Shown piece by piece: positions 1 to 9,050 of a stretch of 64,000 bases of DNA. How positions within the stretch are numbered: the stretch's first letter is position 1; each line of letters starts with the position of its first letter. The position numbers were made by a program, and so were the translations under genes. Under the pieces are notes generated by a model. That model saw only the letters and a list, made by a program, of their open reading frames with translations, did not search any database and was not told the DNA's origin. The stretch spans positions 620,001 through 684,000 of the forward strand of contig NZ_PGTX01000001.1 in the NCBI RefSeq assembly GCF_002797575.1, written 5' to 3'. This stretch comes from Polynucleobacter brandtiae. Its GTDB lineage: Bacteria > Pseudomonadota > Gammaproteobacteria > Burkholderiales > Burkholderiaceae.

Positions 1-749
1 GTCAGCGGAGGCTGCGCTACTCCGTAACCAATACGCAAACCAGCTAAACCATATGCTTTAGAAAAACTACGCGACAGGATCATATTAGGAAAGCGCTTGA
101 TCCAAGCAATAGCATCGTAACGTTGCTCTACAGGCAGATACTCGTTATATGCCTCATCTAAAACCACCACAACGTGTGCTGGTACTGCCAGCAGGAATGC
201 TTCAATTTCTTGAGCGCTCAAGTAACTGCCGGTAGGATTATTGGGGTTTGCAACGAACACCAGCTTTGCCTTATCACCAGAAGCCTCAATAGCGCTTAGC
301 ATGGTAGGTAAGTCATGGCCATAGCTAGCTGTTGGGGCAACTTCAATCGCTTTTGCGCCAACGGCTTGGGTTGCTAGTGGGTAAACCGCAAAGGCATGTC
401 GCGAAAAAATAACCTCATCACCAGCTTGCGCGACAGCACGAGCCGCCAACTCTAAAATATCGTTACTGCCATTGCCTAAAGTTACCCAGCCCGAGGGAAC
501 TCCAAGACGCTCAGACAGTACTTTTTTTAATTCAAAACCATTGGAGTCAGGGTAACGACCCAAATCACCAGCAGCCTTGAGCATTGCCTCTTGCGCGGAC
601 TTCGGCATACCAAGAGGGTTCTCATTCGAAGCAAGTTTGACAATTTTAGCTTCATCCAAACCATACTCCCGAGCAACCTCACTAATAGGGCGCCCTCCAA
701 CGTATGGCGCAATTGCCTGAATATGTTTTAAACCGAGCTTAGTTGTCAT
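1..749 (-). CDS. hisC: Histidinol-phosphate aminotransferase, 3' end cut by window edge
   Basis: A PLP-dependent class I/II aminotransferase that converts imidazole-acetol phosphate to histidinol phosphate in histidine synthesis (cytosolic). Reading down from the ATG at 749, about 249 codons are open to the left edge. Visible family motifs are the N-terminal KLASNENPLG, the ANPNNPTG loop, the VLDEAY segment and the Schiff-base lysine in SRSFSKAYGL (Lys231), followed by the GLRIGYG arginine region. Roughly the last 100 residues lie outside the window. It is the last member seen of a minus-strand gyrA-serC-pheA-hisC order typical of betaproteobacteria. The 35-nt gap to pheA suggests cotranscription. 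HisC and other aromatic aminotransferases are close relatives, so its exact substrate is inferred from context. Confidence 0.93.
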   Translation of the reverse strand, partial: MTTKLGLKHIQAIAPYVGGRPISEVAREYGLDEAKIVKLASNENPLGMPKSAQEAMLKAAGDLGRYPDSNGFELKKVLSERLGVPSGWVTLGNGSNDILELAARAVAQAGDEVIFSRHAFAVYPLATQAVGAKAIEVAPTASYGHDLPTMLSAIEASGDKAKLVFVANPNNPTGSYLSAQEIEAFLLAVPAHVVVVLDEAYNEYLPVEQRYDAIAWIKRFPNMILSRSFSKAYGLAGLRIGYGVAQPPL

Positions 750-784
750 GATAGAAATAGATCGCTTTTGTTCTCACTCAGCGC

Positions 785-1876
785 TTACACAGAATGCGGA
801 TACGAACCCAGGTTTTTATAAAAGGCTGCCATTGCTTTTAATTCATTCAAAGCTTTGCTTACTTTTGCATCCTCAGCATGGCCAGCCACATCAATATAAA
901 AGTGATATTCCCAAGTGCCCTTACGTGCAGGCCGAGACTCAAATCGATTCATCGAAACTCCATGCTTTGCAAGAGGCTCCAAGAGACGATGCACAGCACC
1001 AGGCTGATTATCGACTGACAGCACTAAGGAAGTTTGATCCTGACCAGTGGACTGACATGCGTAGTGACCAATGACAACGAAGCGTGTACGGTTATGGGGA
1101 TCATCTTGAATTTGCGAAGCTACTACCTGCAGCCCATAAGCTACTTGCGCAGGAATACCTGCGATTGCTGCCAAACTAGGATCACCCGCTGCCATGCGCG
1201 CTGCCTCTGCATTACTACTTACTGCTTGACGCTTAAGATGAGGTGCATGTTCACTCAACCATTGTTGGCACTGAGCCAAAGCTTGGGCGTGAGCACAAAC
1301 AGTAGTCACCCCATTTAATTCTCCAGTCGCCGTTAATAAATGATGATGGATGGGTAGTACTAACTCGCCACTAATGCGCATAGTAGAGTCTAAAAGCAGG
1401 TCTAGCGTTCTTGAAACAGCACCTTCACTAGAATTCTCGACAGGCACAACACCAAATTGGGCTGCGCCCTTCTCAACCGCCCTGAATACTTCATCCAAAC
1501 TATTGCAAGGAAGGCCCGCTATGGAGTGACCAAAATAAGTCTGTGCTGCTTGCTCTGAAAATGTGCCAATCGGCCCAAGGTAGGCAATAGTCTGGCGAGC
1601 TTCCAGAGCTCTACAGGCCGACATCACTTCGCGCCATATTGCAGCGATACCGTCTGGTAGCAAAGGGCCTTGATTGGTCTCTTGCAACTTCGCTATTACC
1701 TGACGCTCGCGCTCTGGCCTAAAGACGGGCGAGGCAAAGCCCCCTTTAATATGACCAACTTCTTGCGCAGCTTGAGCGCGCTGAGTCAGCAACTCTAAGA
1801 TCTGCGCATCTAATGCATCAATCTTGTCGCGAATAGGCGCTAAGCGCTGTTCTTCAGAGCTCACTTTTGAATTCAT
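785..1876 (-). CDS. pheA: Bifunctional chorismate mutase / prephenate dehydratase
   Basis: P-protein of phenylalanine synthesis, 363 aa: chorismate to prephenate to phenylpyruvate. An AroQ-type chorismate mutase domain fills about residues 10-95 (DKIDALDAQILELL start). The prephenate dehydratase domain begins at IAYLGPIGTFSEQAA near residue 95 and includes the FGVVPVENSSEG motif. A C-terminal ACT regulatory domain carries the phenylalanine-binding FESRP motif, so feedback inhibition is expected. The start codon overlaps the serC stop in a TAATG junction, indicating translational coupling. Length and domain order match the family. Confidence 0.96.
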   Translation of the reverse strand: MNSKVSSEEQRLAPIRDKIDALDAQILELLTQRAQAAQEVGHIKGGFASPVFRPERERQVIAKLQETNQGPLLPDGIAAIWREVMSACRALEARQTIAYLGPIGTFSEQAAQTYFGHSIAGLPCNSLDEVFRAVEKGAAQFGVVPVENSSEGAVSRTLDLLLDSTMRISGELVLPIHHHLLTATGELNGVTTVCAHAQALAQCQQWLSEHAPHLKRQAVSSNAEAARMAAGDPSLAAIAGIPAQVAYGLQVVASQIQDDPHNRTRFVVIGHYACQSTGQDQTSLVLSVDNQPGAVHRLLEPLAKHGVSMNRFESRPARKGTWEYHFYIDVAGHAEDAKVSKALNELKAMAAFYKNLGSYPHSV

Positions 1877-2973
1877 TAAGCACGCCTTTCAAAGTCACGC
1901 ATAAATTCCACTAGAGCTTGCACACCTTCTAGTGGCATCGCGTTATAAATACTAGCGCGCATACCGCCAGCCGCTTTATGGCCCCGCAAAGCAACCAACC
2001 CTGCAGCATTTGATTGCGCCAGAAATGCTGCATTGAGGCTTTCATCTTTCAAGAAAAAAGTTACGTTCATTCTGGATCGATATGCCTTAGTGACTCGATT
2101 CTCATACAAGCTGCTTTGATCCAAAAAGCTATAAAGTAAATTTGCTTTTTCTTGATTTTGTTTTTCTATTGCTTGCACGCCGCCTTGCGCTAGCAACCAC
2201 TTAAAGCCAAGACCAGCCATATAAATAGAAAAGGTAGGGGGCGTATTGAGCATCGATTGCGTAGCAGCCTGCTTTGACCAATCCCAAATAGATGGCGTGA
2301 TGCTCATGCTGTGACCCATTAAATCTTTACGTACGATCACAATCGTTACGCCAGACGGACCAATATTTTTTTGAGCGCCACCAAACCACACTCCGCATTT
2401 GGTGACGTCTATTTCACGGGAGAGAATATTGCTAGAAATATCAGCAACCAACAACCGACCACCGACTTCAGGCACCCCCGGAAACTCTACGCCACCGATA
2501 GTCTCATTCGCACAGTAATGCACATAGGCAGCATCATCCGATAGCGACCAGGAAGCTTCATCAGGAATCGTGTTAAATATTTCCAGCGCCGAGGTAGCGG
2601 CTAAATGTGCCGCTCCATATTTTTCAGCCTCTTTATAAGATTTTTCTGACCAGATCCCTGTGACCAAAAAATCAGCTTTGGGGCCGTTCTTTCCAAGTGC
2701 CATTAGATTCATTGGTATGGCGGCATTTTGACCTAAACCACCCCCTTGAAGAAGCAAAATCTCATATGAATCTGGGATGCCCATCAAGGTGCGCAGGTCA
2801 TGCAACACCTCTTCGTAAAGCGCCATAAACTCTTTACCGCGGTGACTGACTTCCATGACGCTGGCACCCAAGCCTTGCCAATTAAGCATCTCGCTAGCAG
2901 CCTGCTTTAGTACCACCTCCGGTAAAGCCGCAGGCCCCGCAGCAAAGTTAAAAATACGGCGGTCAAACGTCAT
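1876..2973 (-). CDS. serC: Phosphoserine aminotransferase
   Basis: PLP enzyme (365 aa) that converts 3-phosphohydroxypyruvate and glutamate to phosphoserine. It also acts in the pyridoxal phosphate pathway. The N-terminal FNFAAGPAALPEVVL, the GGGLGQN motif and the PLP lysine in GGAQKNIGPSG (Lys202) are diagnostic, and the length is normal. It lies 31 nt downstream of gyrA and is joined to pheA by a one-base TAATG overlap. The gyrA-serC-pheA-hisC string is a conserved betaproteobacterial arrangement. Confidence 0.97.
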   Translation of the reverse strand: MTFDRRIFNFAAGPAALPEVVLKQAASEMLNWQGLGASVMEVSHRGKEFMALYEEVLHDLRTLMGIPDSYEILLLQGGGLGQNAAIPMNLMALGKNGPKADFLVTGIWSEKSYKEAEKYGAAHLAATSALEIFNTIPDEASWSLSDDAAYVHYCANETIGGVEFPGVPEVGGRLLVADISSNILSREIDVTKCGVWFGGAQKNIGPSGVTIVIVRKDLMGHSMSITPSIWDWSKQAATQSMLNTPPTFSIYMAGLGFKWLLAQGGVQAIEKQNQEKANLLYSFLDQSSLYENRVTKAYRSRMNVTFFLKDESLNAAFLAQSNAAGLVALRGHKAAGGMRASIYNAMPLEGVQALVEFMRDFERRA

Positions 2974-3004
2974 GATGAATTATTTACCCCTAGGCCAACG
3001 CAGA

Positions 3005-5758
3005 TTAAGCATCACCGGCCTCGTTGGAAGCGGTATCAATCATTGGATCTGCAGAAATTTCTCCCTCTTGGGCATCATCTAAATCATTTTCATCATCTGA
3101 ATCGCCTTCAGCAATGCGCTGTAAGCCAGACAAACGCGTGCCCTCATCCACATTAATCAAGGTAACCCCTTGAGTTGCGCGACCCATCTCACGAATTTCA
3201 GAAACGCGTGTGCGCACCAAAATACCGCCAGTGGTAATCAGCATGATCTGGTCTTCCGGGGACACTAATGCAGCAGCGACTACTTTACCGTTTCGGTCTG
3301 AGGTCTGAATAGCGATCATGCCTTTTGTTCCGCGGCCATGGCGAGTGTATTCACCAATTGGGGTGCGCTTACCGAAACCATTTTCCGTTGCAGTCAGAAC
3401 ACTATTTGGAACGGCGCTCTCATTAGTTTCGCCAGCTGTTGCTTCAGCACCAGCACCAGCACCAGCACCAGCACCAGAAACTACAGCATCATCAGTTGCC
3501 TCTGCTGGAGCAACCAGCATAGCGATGACTTGGTGGCCCTCACCCAAATTCATACCACGTACACCACGTGCTGTTCGACCCATTGGGCGAACATCATTCT
3601 CATCAAAGCGTACTGCTTTTCCGGCATCCGAGAACAACATCACGTCATGCTTGCCGTCCGTAATAGCAGCACCAACCAAAAAGTCATTTTCATTTAAATC
3701 TACAGCAATGATTCCGGCTTTGCGAGGGTTTGAAAAGTCAGACAAGCGAGTCTTCTTTACAGTTCCTAAGCTGGTAGCCATAAAGACATACTGATCATCC
3801 TGATACCCCTTGATTGGAAGAATCACTGTAATCTTTTCACCCTCAATTAAGGGGAACATATTCACGATAGGCTTACCACGCGAGGTCCGGCTACCCTGAG
3901 GGACTTCCCAGACCTTGAGCCAATACATACGGCCACGATCCGAGAAACACAAGATGATGTCGTGCGTATTAGCGACAAAAAGTGTCTCAATCCAGTCTTC
4001 ATTTTTAGTTGCGGCAGCCTGCTTTCCGCGACCACCACGCTTTTGCGCACGGTACTCACTCAGCGGCTGACTCTTCATGTAACCCGTATTGGAAAGAGTG
4101 ACCACCATATCTTGCGGAGTAATCAGATCTTCTGTGAACAGCTCTGTCGCATTCATCTCAATAAATGAGCGTCGACCGCTATCTCCACCAGCAATACCAA
4201 ACTCAGCTTGAACTTCCTTTAATTCGGTTTCAATTACCGAAGTAACACGCTCGGGCTTTGCTAGTAAATCAAGTAAGTCAGAAATTTCTTCCATCACCAC
4301 TTTGTACTCGTTGACAATCTTGTCTTGCTCAAGACCTGTCAAGCGTTGTAAGCGCATTTGTAGAATTTCTTGCGCCTGACTATCTGACAGGCGATACAAG
4401 CCAGTCGTCTGCATTCCATACTCTGGTAGTAGACCCTCTGGTCGATAGGCATTGCGGCCGCCTGGAGTATCTGTCTCTGCGCGTGCTAACATCTCACGCA
4501 CCATGGACGAATCCCAGGCCTGACTCATTAAGCCACTCTTGGCTACAACAGGATTAGCAGCTGCTTTAATGATGGCGATGAACTCATCAATATTGGCTAA
4601 AGCAACCGCTAAGCCCTCGAGGACATGACCTCGCTCACGTGCTTTGCGTAACTCAAAAATAGTGCGGCGAGTAACGACTTCGCGACGATGCTGCAAGAAG
4701 TACTCGAGCATTTGCTTGAGGTTCAACAGGCGTGGCTGGTTATCTACCAACGCCACCATATTCATACCGAAGTTATCCTGCAGCTGAGTGCCCTTATATA
4801 AATTATTAAGCACTACTTCAGGCACTTCTCCACGCTTTAGCTCAATGACCACGCGCATGCCTGACTTATCAGACTCATCACGCAAATCAGAAATACCTTC
4901 AATCTTCTTCTCATTGACCAACTCGGCAATGCGCTCAAGCAAGTTCTTCTTGTTCACTTGGTATGGCAACTCATCAACGATGATGGATTGACGTGAGCCT
5001 TTATCCAGATCTTCAAAGTGGGTTTTGGCCCGCATTACCACGCGACCTCGCCCAGTGCGATAACCCTCGCGCACTCCTTGAACGCCATAGATAATCCCGG
5101 CAGTAGGAAAATCCGGAGCTGGAACAATCTCAATCAGCTCATCAATCGTGCAATCTGGGTTGTGCAACACATATAGACAGGCTGTAACTACCTCATCTAA
5201 GTTATGGGGTGGAATGTTGGTCGCCATGCCGACTGCAATGCCTGAACTGCCATTAATGAGCAAATTAGGTACTTTTGCAGGAAGAATCAAGGGTTCCCGC
5301 TCGCTACCGTCGTAGTTTGGCCCGAAATCGACTGTTTCCTTGTCTAGATCAGCAAGTAACTCATGAGCAATCTTACGCAGGCGAATCTCGGTATATCGCA
5401 TCGCGGCGGCATTATCACCATCCACAGAGCCAAAGTTACCCTGTCCATCAACCAGCATATAGCGCAATGAGAAGTCTTGGGCCATCCGAACGATGGTGTC
5501 ATACACCGCAGAGTCGCCATGGGGATGGTATTTACCAATCACATCGCCAACTATACGAGCAGATTTCTTGTAAGCGCGGTTCCAATCGTTGTTTAATTCA
5601 TACATCGCGAATAAAACACGTCTGTGGACTGGTTTTAGGCCATCACGTACGTCTGGTAAGGCTCTGCCGACGATCACGCTCATTGCGTAGTCCAGATAGG
5701 ACCTTTTCATTTCGTCTTCGAGGGATATTGGTAGTGTTTCTTTAGCGGCTTGTTCCAT
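3005..5758 (-). CDS. gyrA: DNA gyrase subunit A
   Basis: Breakage-reunion subunit of DNA gyrase, 917 aa, which introduces negative supercoils with GyrB. The catalytic tyrosine is Tyr122 in [11 protein letters not shown]. The quinolone-determining region reads with Ser83 and Asp87, the susceptible-type residues. A GyrA-box (QKRGGRG, near residue 570) marks the C-terminal DNA-wrapping pinwheel. A low-complexity Gly-Ala linker at about residues 761-771 sits between pinwheel blades and is encoded by a hexanucleotide repeat (3446-3475). The C-terminal tail is acidic, as in many gyrases. It is the first gene of the minus-strand run to serC, and no gene separates it from the divergent ompA-like gene. 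Confidence 0.98.
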   Translation of the reverse strand: MEQAAKETLPISLEDEMKRSYLDYAMSVIVGRALPDVRDGLKPVHRRVLFAMYELNNDWNRAYKKSARIVGDVIGKYHPHGDSAVYDTIVRMAQDFSLRYMLVDGQGNFGSVDGDNAAAMRYTEIRLRKIAHELLADLDKETVDFGPNYDGSEREPLILPAKVPNLLINGSSGIAVGMATNIPPHNLDEVVTACLYVLHNPDCTIDELIEIVPAPDFPTAGIIYGVQGVREGYRTGRGRVVMRAKTHFEDLDKGSRQSIIVDELPYQVNKKNLLERIAELVNEKKIEGISDLRDESDKSGMRVVIELKRGEVPEVVLNNLYKGTQLQDNFGMNMVALVDNQPRLLNLKQMLEYFLQHRREVVTRRTIFELRKARERGHVLEGLAVALANIDEFIAIIKAAANPVVAKSGLMSQAWDSSMVREMLARAETDTPGGRNAYRPEGLLPEYGMQTTGLYRLSDSQAQEILQMRLQRLTGLEQDKIVNEYKVVMEEISDLLDLLAKPERVTSVIETELKEVQAEFGIAGGDSGRRSFIEMNATELFTEDLITPQDMVVTLSNTGYMKSQPLSEYRAQKRGGRGKQAAATKNEDWIETLFVANTHDIILCFSDRGRMYWLKVWEVPQGSRTSRGKPIVNMFPLIEGEKITVILPIKGYQDDQYVFMATSLGTVKKTRLSDFSNPRKAGIIAVDLNENDFLVGAAITDGKHDVMLFSDAGKAVRFDENDVRPMGRTARGVRGMNLGEGHQVIAMLVAPAEATDDAVVSGAGAGAGAGAEATAGETNESAVPNSVLTATENGFGKRTPIGEYTRHGRGTKGMIAIQTSDRNGKVVAAALVSPEDQIMLITTGGILVRTRVSEIREMGRATQGVTLINVDEGTRLSGLQRIAEGDSDDENDLDDAQEGEISADPMIDTASNEAGDA
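3446..3475. repeat. Five tandem AGCACC units inside gyrA
   Basis: Five perfect copies of the hexamer AGCACC, followed by a partial unit. On the coding strand they give an alternating Gly-Ala run in the linker between GyrA pinwheel blades. Because the unit is six bases, slippage would lengthen or shorten the linker without breaking frame. No other tandem repeat of this kind was noticed in the window. Confidence 0.95.
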
Positions 5759-5915
5759 TTATAAATAATATCATTTTGATGACTGCTAGCCCCTATGCTA
5801 ATATTCTGACAGTTTGTAAGAAATTGAGATGTGTCGCTTTGCAGTTATTTGCTTCAAAGTAGGGCGAATTACATTTAAGTTTGACTTTAATTAAAAGAGA
5901 TTTTTGAGGACAAAA

Positions 5916-6494
5916 ATGAACAAAACCCTAAAACTGATGCTTGCTTCTGTTATTACCGTTTCTGCTTCTGCAGCAATGGCTTCTGATAACTGGGTAAACA
6001 GCTCTAATTTGAATTGGAAGAACGGCGACGGCACATTGTGCTGGCGTGACAACAACTGGACTCCCGCAACTGCTTCTGCAAATTGCGATGGCTGGTTAGC
6101 CCCTAAAAAAGCTGCTGCTGCCCCTGCAGTAACTCAGAGCAAAATCACTTTACAAGCTGATACTTTGTATGATTTTGACAAAGCCACATTGAAGCCAGAA
6201 GGCAAGGCTACTTTAGATAAAATCGCTAAAGACTTAGGCAAGATCAAGTTAGAAGTAATTATTGCTGTTGGTAATACCGACAGCGTTGGTACAGATGCTT
6301 ACAATATGGCCCTAGGTCAGCGTCGTGCTCAGTCCGTTAAAGCTTACTTAGTAAGCAAAGGCGTTGATGGTAGCCGTGTTTACACAGAATCAAAAGGTAA
6401 GAGCAACCCAGTTGCAAGTAATGCAACTGCTGAAGGTCGCTCCAAGAACCGTCGTACCGACATCGAAGTTGTTGGTACAGCCGCTGTTAAGTAA
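5916..6494 (+). CDS. OmpA-family outer membrane/peptidoglycan-associated protein
   Basis: A 192-aa secreted protein. An AGGA ribosome-binding site at 5907-5910 points to the ATG at 5916 rather than the in-frame TTG at 5904. A signal peptide (about residues 1-22, ending ASAAMA) is followed by a short region with two cysteines (LCWRDNN, ANCDGW) and an Ala/Pro linker. The C-terminal OmpA domain (about 75-190) contains LYDFDKATLKP and the peptidoglycan-binding GRSKNRRTDIEV stretch. There is no eight-stranded beta-barrel, so it is not a classical porin-like OmpA; it probably tethers the outer envelope to peptidoglycan. It is monocistronic and ends in a strong terminator. Confidence 0.9.
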   Translation: MNKTLKLMLASVITVSASAAMASDNWVNSSNLNWKNGDGTLCWRDNNWTPATASANCDGWLAPKKAAAAPAVTQSKITLQADTLYDFDKATLKPEGKATLDKIAKDLGKIKLEVIIAVGNTDSVGTDAYNMALGQRRAQSVKAYLVSKGVDGSRVYTESKGKSNPVASNATAEGRSKNRRTDIEVVGTAAVK

Positions 6495-6508
6495 TTCTTT
6501 TTACTTGT

Positions 6509-6537
6509 AAAAAAGCCCGCTTCTGCGGGCTTTTTTA
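6509..6537 (+). terminator. Rho-independent terminator after the OmpA-family gene
   Basis: A GC-rich stem AAAAGCCCGC / GCGGGCTTTT with a TTCT loop is followed by a T run, 15 nt past the stop codon. The A run before the stem could make it function weakly on the other strand. Confidence 0.93.
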
Positions 6538-6587
6538 TTTCCGCTATATTCGTATTTCACTCTCCTTCGCCAAAGGCATCAATCACT

Positions 6588-7277
6588 ATGAACGTCGATC
6601 AGTCAGAAATCGCTAAATTTAGTGCTCTAGCACACCGTTGGTGGGATCCCAATAGTGAATTTAAACCACTGCATGCCATCAATCCCCTGCGCCTGAATTG
6701 GATTAAGTCTATTGTCGACCTTCAAGGCAAGCGGGTTTTAGATGTGGGCTGTGGTGGCGGCATTTTGGCTGAATCCATCGCTCAGTCCGGCGCTCAGACA
6801 TGCGGCATTGATTTATCTGAAAGAGCCCTTAAAGTTGCTGAGCTCCACGCTCTAGAGGTTGGGGCAAGTCTTCTGTATCGCGCTATATCTGCTGAAGCAT
6901 TGGCTGAAGAGGAGCCAGAGCAGTATGACGTTGTCACTTGCATGGAAATGCTGGAGCATGTTCCGGATCCCGCATCCGTAGTCAAAGCCTGTGCAAAGCT
7001 GTGCAAGCCCGGTGGTACCCTGTTTTTTAGCACCCTTAATCGCAATCCAAAGTCTTACCTATTTGCCATTATTGGCGCTGAATACATCCTCAGAATGCTG
7101 CCCAAAGGTACCCACGAATACGCAAAATTCATTAAACCTTCAGAGTTAGTCTCATTTACTCGCCAGGCTAAGTTAGAGATGCTACAAATGAAAGGGATGA
7201 GCTACAACCCCTTCACTCAAGTCTACAGTTTGGGTGCTGATGTTGATGTTAATTACATGGTTGCCGTGCGCAAATGA
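6588..7277 (+). CDS. ubiG: Ubiquinone biosynthesis O-methyltransferase
   Basis: SAM-dependent methyltransferase (229 aa) that carries out both O-methylation steps of ubiquinone synthesis. The N-terminal [19 protein letters not shown] block is characteristic of UbiG. Motif I is VLDVGCGGG (residues 50-58), and later motifs include [12 protein letters not shown] and [13 protein letters not shown]. It overlaps gph by four bases (ATGA), so the two are translationally coupled, as in many proteobacteria. Confidence 0.97.
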   Translation: MNVDQSEIAKFSALAHRWWDPNSEFKPLHAINPLRLNWIKSIVDLQGKRVLDVGCGGGILAESIAQSGAQTCGIDLSERALKVAELHALEVGASLLYRAISAEALAEEEPEQYDVVTCMEMLEHVPDPASVVKACAKLCKPGGTLFFSTLNRNPKSYLFAIIGAEYILRMLPKGTHEYAKFIKPSELVSFTRQAKLEMLQMKGMSYNPFTQVYSLGADVDVNYMVAVRK

Positions 7278-7969
7278 CTGACAGGCTAATCAGCCCTTAC
7301 AGCGGGGTATTTTTTGACCTTGACGGCACCCTAGCTGATACCGCGCCGGATCTAGTTGCGGCCGCCAATCAACTCCTCATTGCGCGTAAGCTCGAACCCA
7401 AACCTTACGAATTACTTCGTCCAAGAGCCTCCGCAGGAGCCAGAGGTCTTATTTTCGGGGCATTTGCTATGGGTACGGATCACCCGGACTTTAATGCCCT
7501 GCGCGATGAATTTTTCAGTAATTATGAAAAAGCGCTCCTTGTTAACAGCAAATTATTTGATGGGATAGCCCATTTACTGGACCAGTTGGATGCTGCGCAA
7601 ACACCTTGGGGCATTATCACCAATAAAAGTGAACGATTTACCAAGCCCTTGACTGATCTGATGGGATTGCGTCAGAGAGCCGTAGCGACAATTTCAGGGG
7701 ATACCACACCCTACTCAAAACCCCACCCAGAACCTATCTTGCATGCCGCCAGAATCGCTAATGTCGACCCTACAAAGGCTTTGTATGTTGGAGACGACAT
7801 TCGAGACATCGTGGCAGGCAGGGCGGCGGGTATGAAAACCATTGCAGCGGCCTATGGCTATTGCGGATGTGATGAACCTCCGCAGGAATGGGGGGCGGAT
7901 TATTTAATTGAGCACCCGAGTGAACTAATGCAAATCATCTATCCCAGCAGGGATATGACCTCAATTTAA
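7274..7969 (+). CDS. gph: Phosphoglycolate phosphatase (HAD family)
   Basis: HAD-superfamily phosphatase, 231 aa. The nucleophile motif is [15 protein letters not shown] near residues 14-28, the threonine/serine motif is IITNKSE, the lysine is in SKPHPEP and the acidic motif is YVGDDIRD. The expected role is removal of 2-phosphoglycolate formed by DNA end repair or oxygenase reactions. Its placement after ubiG with a four-base overlap supports Gph. A broader sugar-phosphatase role (MupP- or YieH-like) cannot be excluded. The ssrA gene follows within 60 nt. Confidence 0.9.
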   Translation: MTDRLISPYSGVFFDLDGTLADTAPDLVAAANQLLIARKLEPKPYELLRPRASAGARGLIFGAFAMGTDHPDFNALRDEFFSNYEKALLVNSKLFDGIAHLLDQLDAAQTPWGIITNKSERFTKPLTDLMGLRQRAVATISGDTTPYSKPHPEPILHAARIANVDPTKALYVGDDIRDIVAGRAAGMKTIAAAYGYCGCDEPPQEWGADYLIEHPSELMQIIYPSRDMTSI

Positions 7970-7983
7970 AGATATCCAACAAA

Positions 7984-8010
7984 TTGAGATCGAAAGCCTT
8001 AAAATAGAAT
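7984..8010 (+). promoter_or_regulatory. Possible ssrA promoter
   Basis: TTGAGA at 7984-7989 and TAGAAT at 8005-8010 resemble sigma-70 boxes, but the 15-nt spacer is short. They lie 19 nt upstream of the mature tmRNA end. The match is modest and partly positional. Confidence 0.35.
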
Positions 8011-8028
8011 ATCCAATGCTTTCACTCT

Positions 8029-8387
8029 GGGGCCGACATGGTTTCGACGTGGGTTACGAAGCATCAAGGGCATACCGAGGACCCGTTATCTCGTAAATCA
8101 ATGGGAATGTAATAACTGCAAACGACGAACGTTTCGCACTAGCCGCTTAATTGCGGTTGCCCCTGAACTGATTCTCTCTTGGGTCAGGTAGCGCAAGCTA
8201 CATCAGGGTCATTTACAAGAGATAAGATTATTTCGCGTCACGAGGAATAGTTCGAAAATTTAGTGAATCGCCAGCGTGGAACATGTCAGTCTGTGACTAG
8301 CTAGCTAAATTAAATGATATGACTAAGTATGTAGAACTTGTTGTAGAGGATTTGCGGACGCGGGTTCGATTCCCGCCGGCTCCACCA
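8029..8387 (+). ncRNA. ssrA: Transfer-messenger RNA (tmRNA)
   Basis: About 359 nt. The 5' end starts GGGGCCGACATGG and pairs with the 3' end, which carries a T-arm-like GGTTCGATTCCCGCC and ends GGCTCCACCA, giving the alanine-type acceptor stem. The tag reading frame at 8118-8150 reads ANDERFALAA then TAA, a betaproteobacterial proteolysis tag. It rescues stalled ribosomes with SmpB and marks the unfinished peptides for degradation. The encoded CCA is present. The 3' end is a well-known integration target, and the downstream island fits that. Confidence 0.97.
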
Positions 8388-8407
8388 TTTTGTAGTACGT
8401 AACAGTC

Positions 8408-8448
8408 TAACGCCACCCACCAGGGTGGCGTTTTTCTTTATAGATAAA
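8408..8448. repeat. Left flanking direct repeat of the ssrA island
   Basis: By hand alignment, 36 of 41 positions match 11185-11225 in the same orientation without gaps. The two copies bracket a 2.8-kb segment holding an integrase remnant and hipBA. The repeat covers the ssrA terminator, as expected if integration duplicated the region just downstream of the tmRNA gene. Confidence 0.75.
8411..8437 (+). terminator. ssrA terminator (left repeat copy)
   Basis: Inverted repeat CGCCACCC / GGGTGGCG with a short ACCA loop, followed by a T run, 23 nt after the tmRNA end. It lies within the left copy of a 41-bp direct repeat that recurs at 11185-11225. Confidence 0.88.
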
Positions 8449-8499
8449 GGCCTGCACGTCCATTGTGGTCTTTCTTAATTCATCTGTAGCCAAAACTGC

Positions 8500-8562
8500 T
8501 GGGGGTATTATTGGGGGTATTCTTGCGAAATCGAACTGAGGAAAAAACATGGTTGGGGGTAT
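8500..8562 (+). repeat. Three direct TGGGGGTAT repeats upstream of the integrase remnant
   Basis: Identical nonamers lie at 8500-8508, 8512-8520 and 8554-8562; the last lies inside the first codons of the integrase remnant. Repeated short motifs near an integrase start are typical of recombinase arm sites, but that role is inferred here from position only. Confidence 0.6.
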
Positions 8563-8725
8563 CAATGGAAGGCTTACAGATAAAGGGGTTCGCAGTTTTG
8601 TGAACCGCGCAGCCACAGGGGATAAGCTCTCAGATGGACCCAGCCTTTATTCATCACTAAAGCCAATGGTGCTACTTGGCGAATTAAATATCGCATTGCG
8701 GTTAAATTTGTTTGACCATCAAGCT
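8549..8725 (+). pseudogene. Tyrosine integrase remnant (DUF4102-type N-terminus)
   Basis: From ATG 8549 the frame gives GRLTDKGVRSFVNRAA, GDKLSDGPSLYSSL. A one-base frame change then gives ANGATWRIKYRIAVK near 8665-8710, before a stop. This matches the arm-binding N-terminal domain pattern of P4-like integrases (LTDKAIR..., KLSDGGGLYL..., WR.KYR). Only about 55 codons survive and the catalytic domain is gone. It sits 160 nt downstream of ssrA, the usual place and orientation for an ssrA-specific integrase. Its distal end interrupts the DUF2971 gene on the other strand. Confidence 0.75.
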
Positions 8726-9047
8726 TAAATCGATCCTTTCTATACCCAACCTTTAGCAGCATATCGTCAGGCACTTCAAACTCCAGACATACTGCAGCAT
8801 GCTGCTCTGCATAATGGGACCATAGCAATGGTGACTTATAGTCCTCCGAAAATGAAATCATTCCATATTCAGCAGTAATTTTATTATGCTGTCTTGCATG
8901 AAATACTCTCATAGCAGGATCCCTTAGATTGAATCCAGACAACTCAAATGGGTCGTTTAATTCAAAAAAATTGGCAGTTTTAGGCGCATGTTGCGAACAG
9001 CTACTTTCGACTACTTAGCAGGTGTAAATTTATAAACCATCATTGCT
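8712..9047 (-). pseudogene. Broken DUF2971-family gene
   Basis: Read on the minus strand from ATG 9047, the frame begins MMVYKFTPAK, hits a TAG, and resumes after a frame change as ANFFELNDPFELSGFN. It continues with ISFSEDYKSPLLWSHYAEQH and VCLEFEVP, the hallmark DUF2971 segments. An open frame from an internal ATG (8942) extends to 8574, but its last 45 or so codons are antisense to the integrase remnant, so they are not native. The gene thus has a nonsense codon, a frameshift and a lost 3' end. DUF2971 proteins are of unknown function and common in defence or mobile contexts. Confidence 0.7.
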
Positions 9048-9050
9048 TGG

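Noticed and set aside
748..1318. Plus-strand open frames opposite pheA
   Set aside because: They are antisense to a strongly conserved gene and show no domain or codon pattern of their own.
3446..3475. Possible CRISPR-like repeat
   Set aside because: The units are contiguous hexamers without spacers inside gyrA. No CRISPR array or cas gene was seen anywhere in the window.
3318..3794. A 158-codon plus-strand frame with an Ala-Pro repeat
   Set aside because: It is the complement of gyrA; the repeat is just the AGCACC microsatellite read on the other strand.
5275..5745. A 156-codon plus-strand frame opposite the start of gyrA
   Set aside because: It is antisense to the catalytic domain of gyrA, with no ribosome-binding site and no recognisable family.
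8407..8616. A 69-codon minus-strand frame next to ssrA
   Set aside because: It reads through the ssrA terminator, the TGGGGGTAT repeats and the antisense of the integrase remnant.
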